In this document: positions 63,423 through 64,000 of the stretch, in pieces
How the letters are laid out: every line of letters starts with the position of its first letter
Numbering within the stretch: position 1 is the first letter of the stretch
Assembly: GCF_009811555.1 (NCBI RefSeq)
Contig: NZ_BLIN01000002.1
Span: 1,302,001-1,366,000 of the forward strand
DNA length: 64,000 nt
Source of the DNA: Streptomyces caniferus
Lineage (GTDB): Bacteria; Actinomycetota; Actinomycetes; Streptomycetales; Streptomycetaceae
Direction: 5' to 3'
Made by a program: the position numbers and the translations under genes
The notes under the pieces: model-generated
Seen by the model: only the letters and a program-made list of their open reading frames with translations
What the model was told of the DNA's origin: nothing
The model's database searches: none

Positions 63423-64000
63423 TCGGCGCCGCCGTCCGTCCGCAGGACGTAGCCGACCCCCCGCACGGTGTGCACCAGCCGCGGCTCGCCGCCCGCTTCC
63501 GTCTTGCGGCGCAGATACATCACGTACACATCGAGGGAGTTGGAGGTGGGTTCGAAGTCGAAGCCCCATACCGCTTTCAGGATCTGCTCCCGGGTGAGGA
63601 CCTGCCGCGGATGCGCGAGGAACATCTCCAGCAGGGTGAACTCGGTACGGGTCAGCTCGACATGGCGGCTGCCCCGGGTCACCTCGCGGGTCGCCAGGTC
63701 CATCCGCAGATCGGCGAAGCTCAGCGTCTCGCCCTCCTCGGGCGGCGCGCCGGCCGCCGCCGCGTACGAGCTGCGGCGCAGCAGGGCGCGGATCCGGGCG
63801 AGCAGCTCGTCCAGCTCGAAGGGCTTGACGAGGTAGTCGTCGGCGCCGGCGTCCAGCCCCGTGACACGGTCCCCGACCGTGTCACGGGCGGTCAGCATCA
63901 GGATCGGCACCCGCACCCCGCTCGCCCGCAGCCTGCGGGCGGCCGTCAGCCCGTCCATACGGGGCATCAGGACGTCCAGGACGATCAGCTCCGGATCGTA
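63419..64000 (-). CDS. OmpR-family response regulator (MprA-like), 5' end beyond the window
   Basis: The 193 visible residues start inside the receiver domain: phospho-acceptor Asp in [13 protein letters not shown], Thr in MLTARD and Lys in [21 protein letters not shown] complete OmpR winged helix ends in [16 protein letters not shown]. The first ~45 residues lie beyond 64000. The stop overlaps the kinase start by 4 nt. Confidence 0.93.
   Translation of the reverse strand, partial: YDPELIVLDVLMPRMDGLTAARRLRASGVRVPILMLTARDTVGDRVTGLDAGADDYLVKPFELDELLARIRALLRRSSYAAAAGAPPEEGETLSFADLRMDLATREVTRGSRHVELTRTEFTLLEMFLAHPRQVLTREQILKAVWGFDFEPTSNSLDVYVMYLRRKTEAGGEPRLVHTVRGVGYVLRTDGGAE

Overview
The window is high-GC actinobacterial DNA, almost certainly a Streptomyces chromosome. 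Evidence: GTG/TTG starts, strong G/C bias at third codon positions, Streptomyces marker genes (MsiK, Lsr2, mycothiol genes mshA and mshD, CarD, PhoR-PhoP/PhoU with PHO boxes), and a gene order from msiK to ppk like the SCO42xx region of S. coelicolor. That comparison is from memory, not a search.

Left part, 1-18.6 kb, is accessory. It opens with a GAP/LysE-like membrane protein, then a 3' piece of a tRNA-Gly(CCC) gene with a broken mobilization-like coding fragment (old element scar). Next is a co-directional oxidative cassette on the minus strand: a self-sufficient P450-reductase fusion (CYP102/BM3 type), a DUF3159 membrane protein, an epoxide hydrolase and an FAD-dependent oxidoreductase, with a divergent PAS-LuxR regulator. 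Two broken genes (9.9-11.3 kb) follow. The second, an XRE-type regulator, is cut off where it meets the first codons of a DUF2637 (Spd-like) gene. From there to 15.8 kb runs a decayed actinomycete integrative element: DUF3631 replication-type ATPase, excisionase, XRE-type regulator, tyrosine integrase and an att copy identical over 43 bp to the 3' part of the intact tRNA-Thr(TGT) at 18.55 kb. Between the two att copies lies a 2.7-kb segment with its own cargo (membrane-anchored alpha/beta hydrolase, divergent TetR regulator, C-terminal scrap of another recombinase), so two elements appear stacked at one tRNA gene.

Right part, 18.6-64 kb, looks like core chromosome. It carries msiK (shared sugar-ABC ATPase, dre-like site upstream), a sugar-nucleotidyltransferase-like gene, a DoxX-family protein, rlmB, cysS, an F420-type oxidoreductase, ispDF, carD, a lipoprotein, phoP-phoR divergent from phoU with two PHO-box arrays, a Cys-rich mini-protein and an SCO4226-like nickel-binding protein, gpmA, an MFS exporter, mshA plus a YbjN protein, a methyltransferase, an XRE regulator and aldo/keto reductase pair, lsr2, and a polyphosphate module (ppk, CHAD, Nudix). 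It ends with a YtrB-like ABC exporter, mshD, a secreted 5'-nucleotidase, a phosphotransferase-fold protein, an aldo/keto reductase and LysR pair, an NmrA-type reductase, a DUF2993 protein, and a two-component system whose regulator runs off the window end.

Functional themes of the core part are phosphate and polyphosphate homeostasis, mycothiol synthesis, isoprenoid precursors (ispDF), translation (cysS, rlmB) and chromatin/RNA polymerase control (lsr2, carD). Most transcription units end in strong GC-rich hairpins, listed individually.
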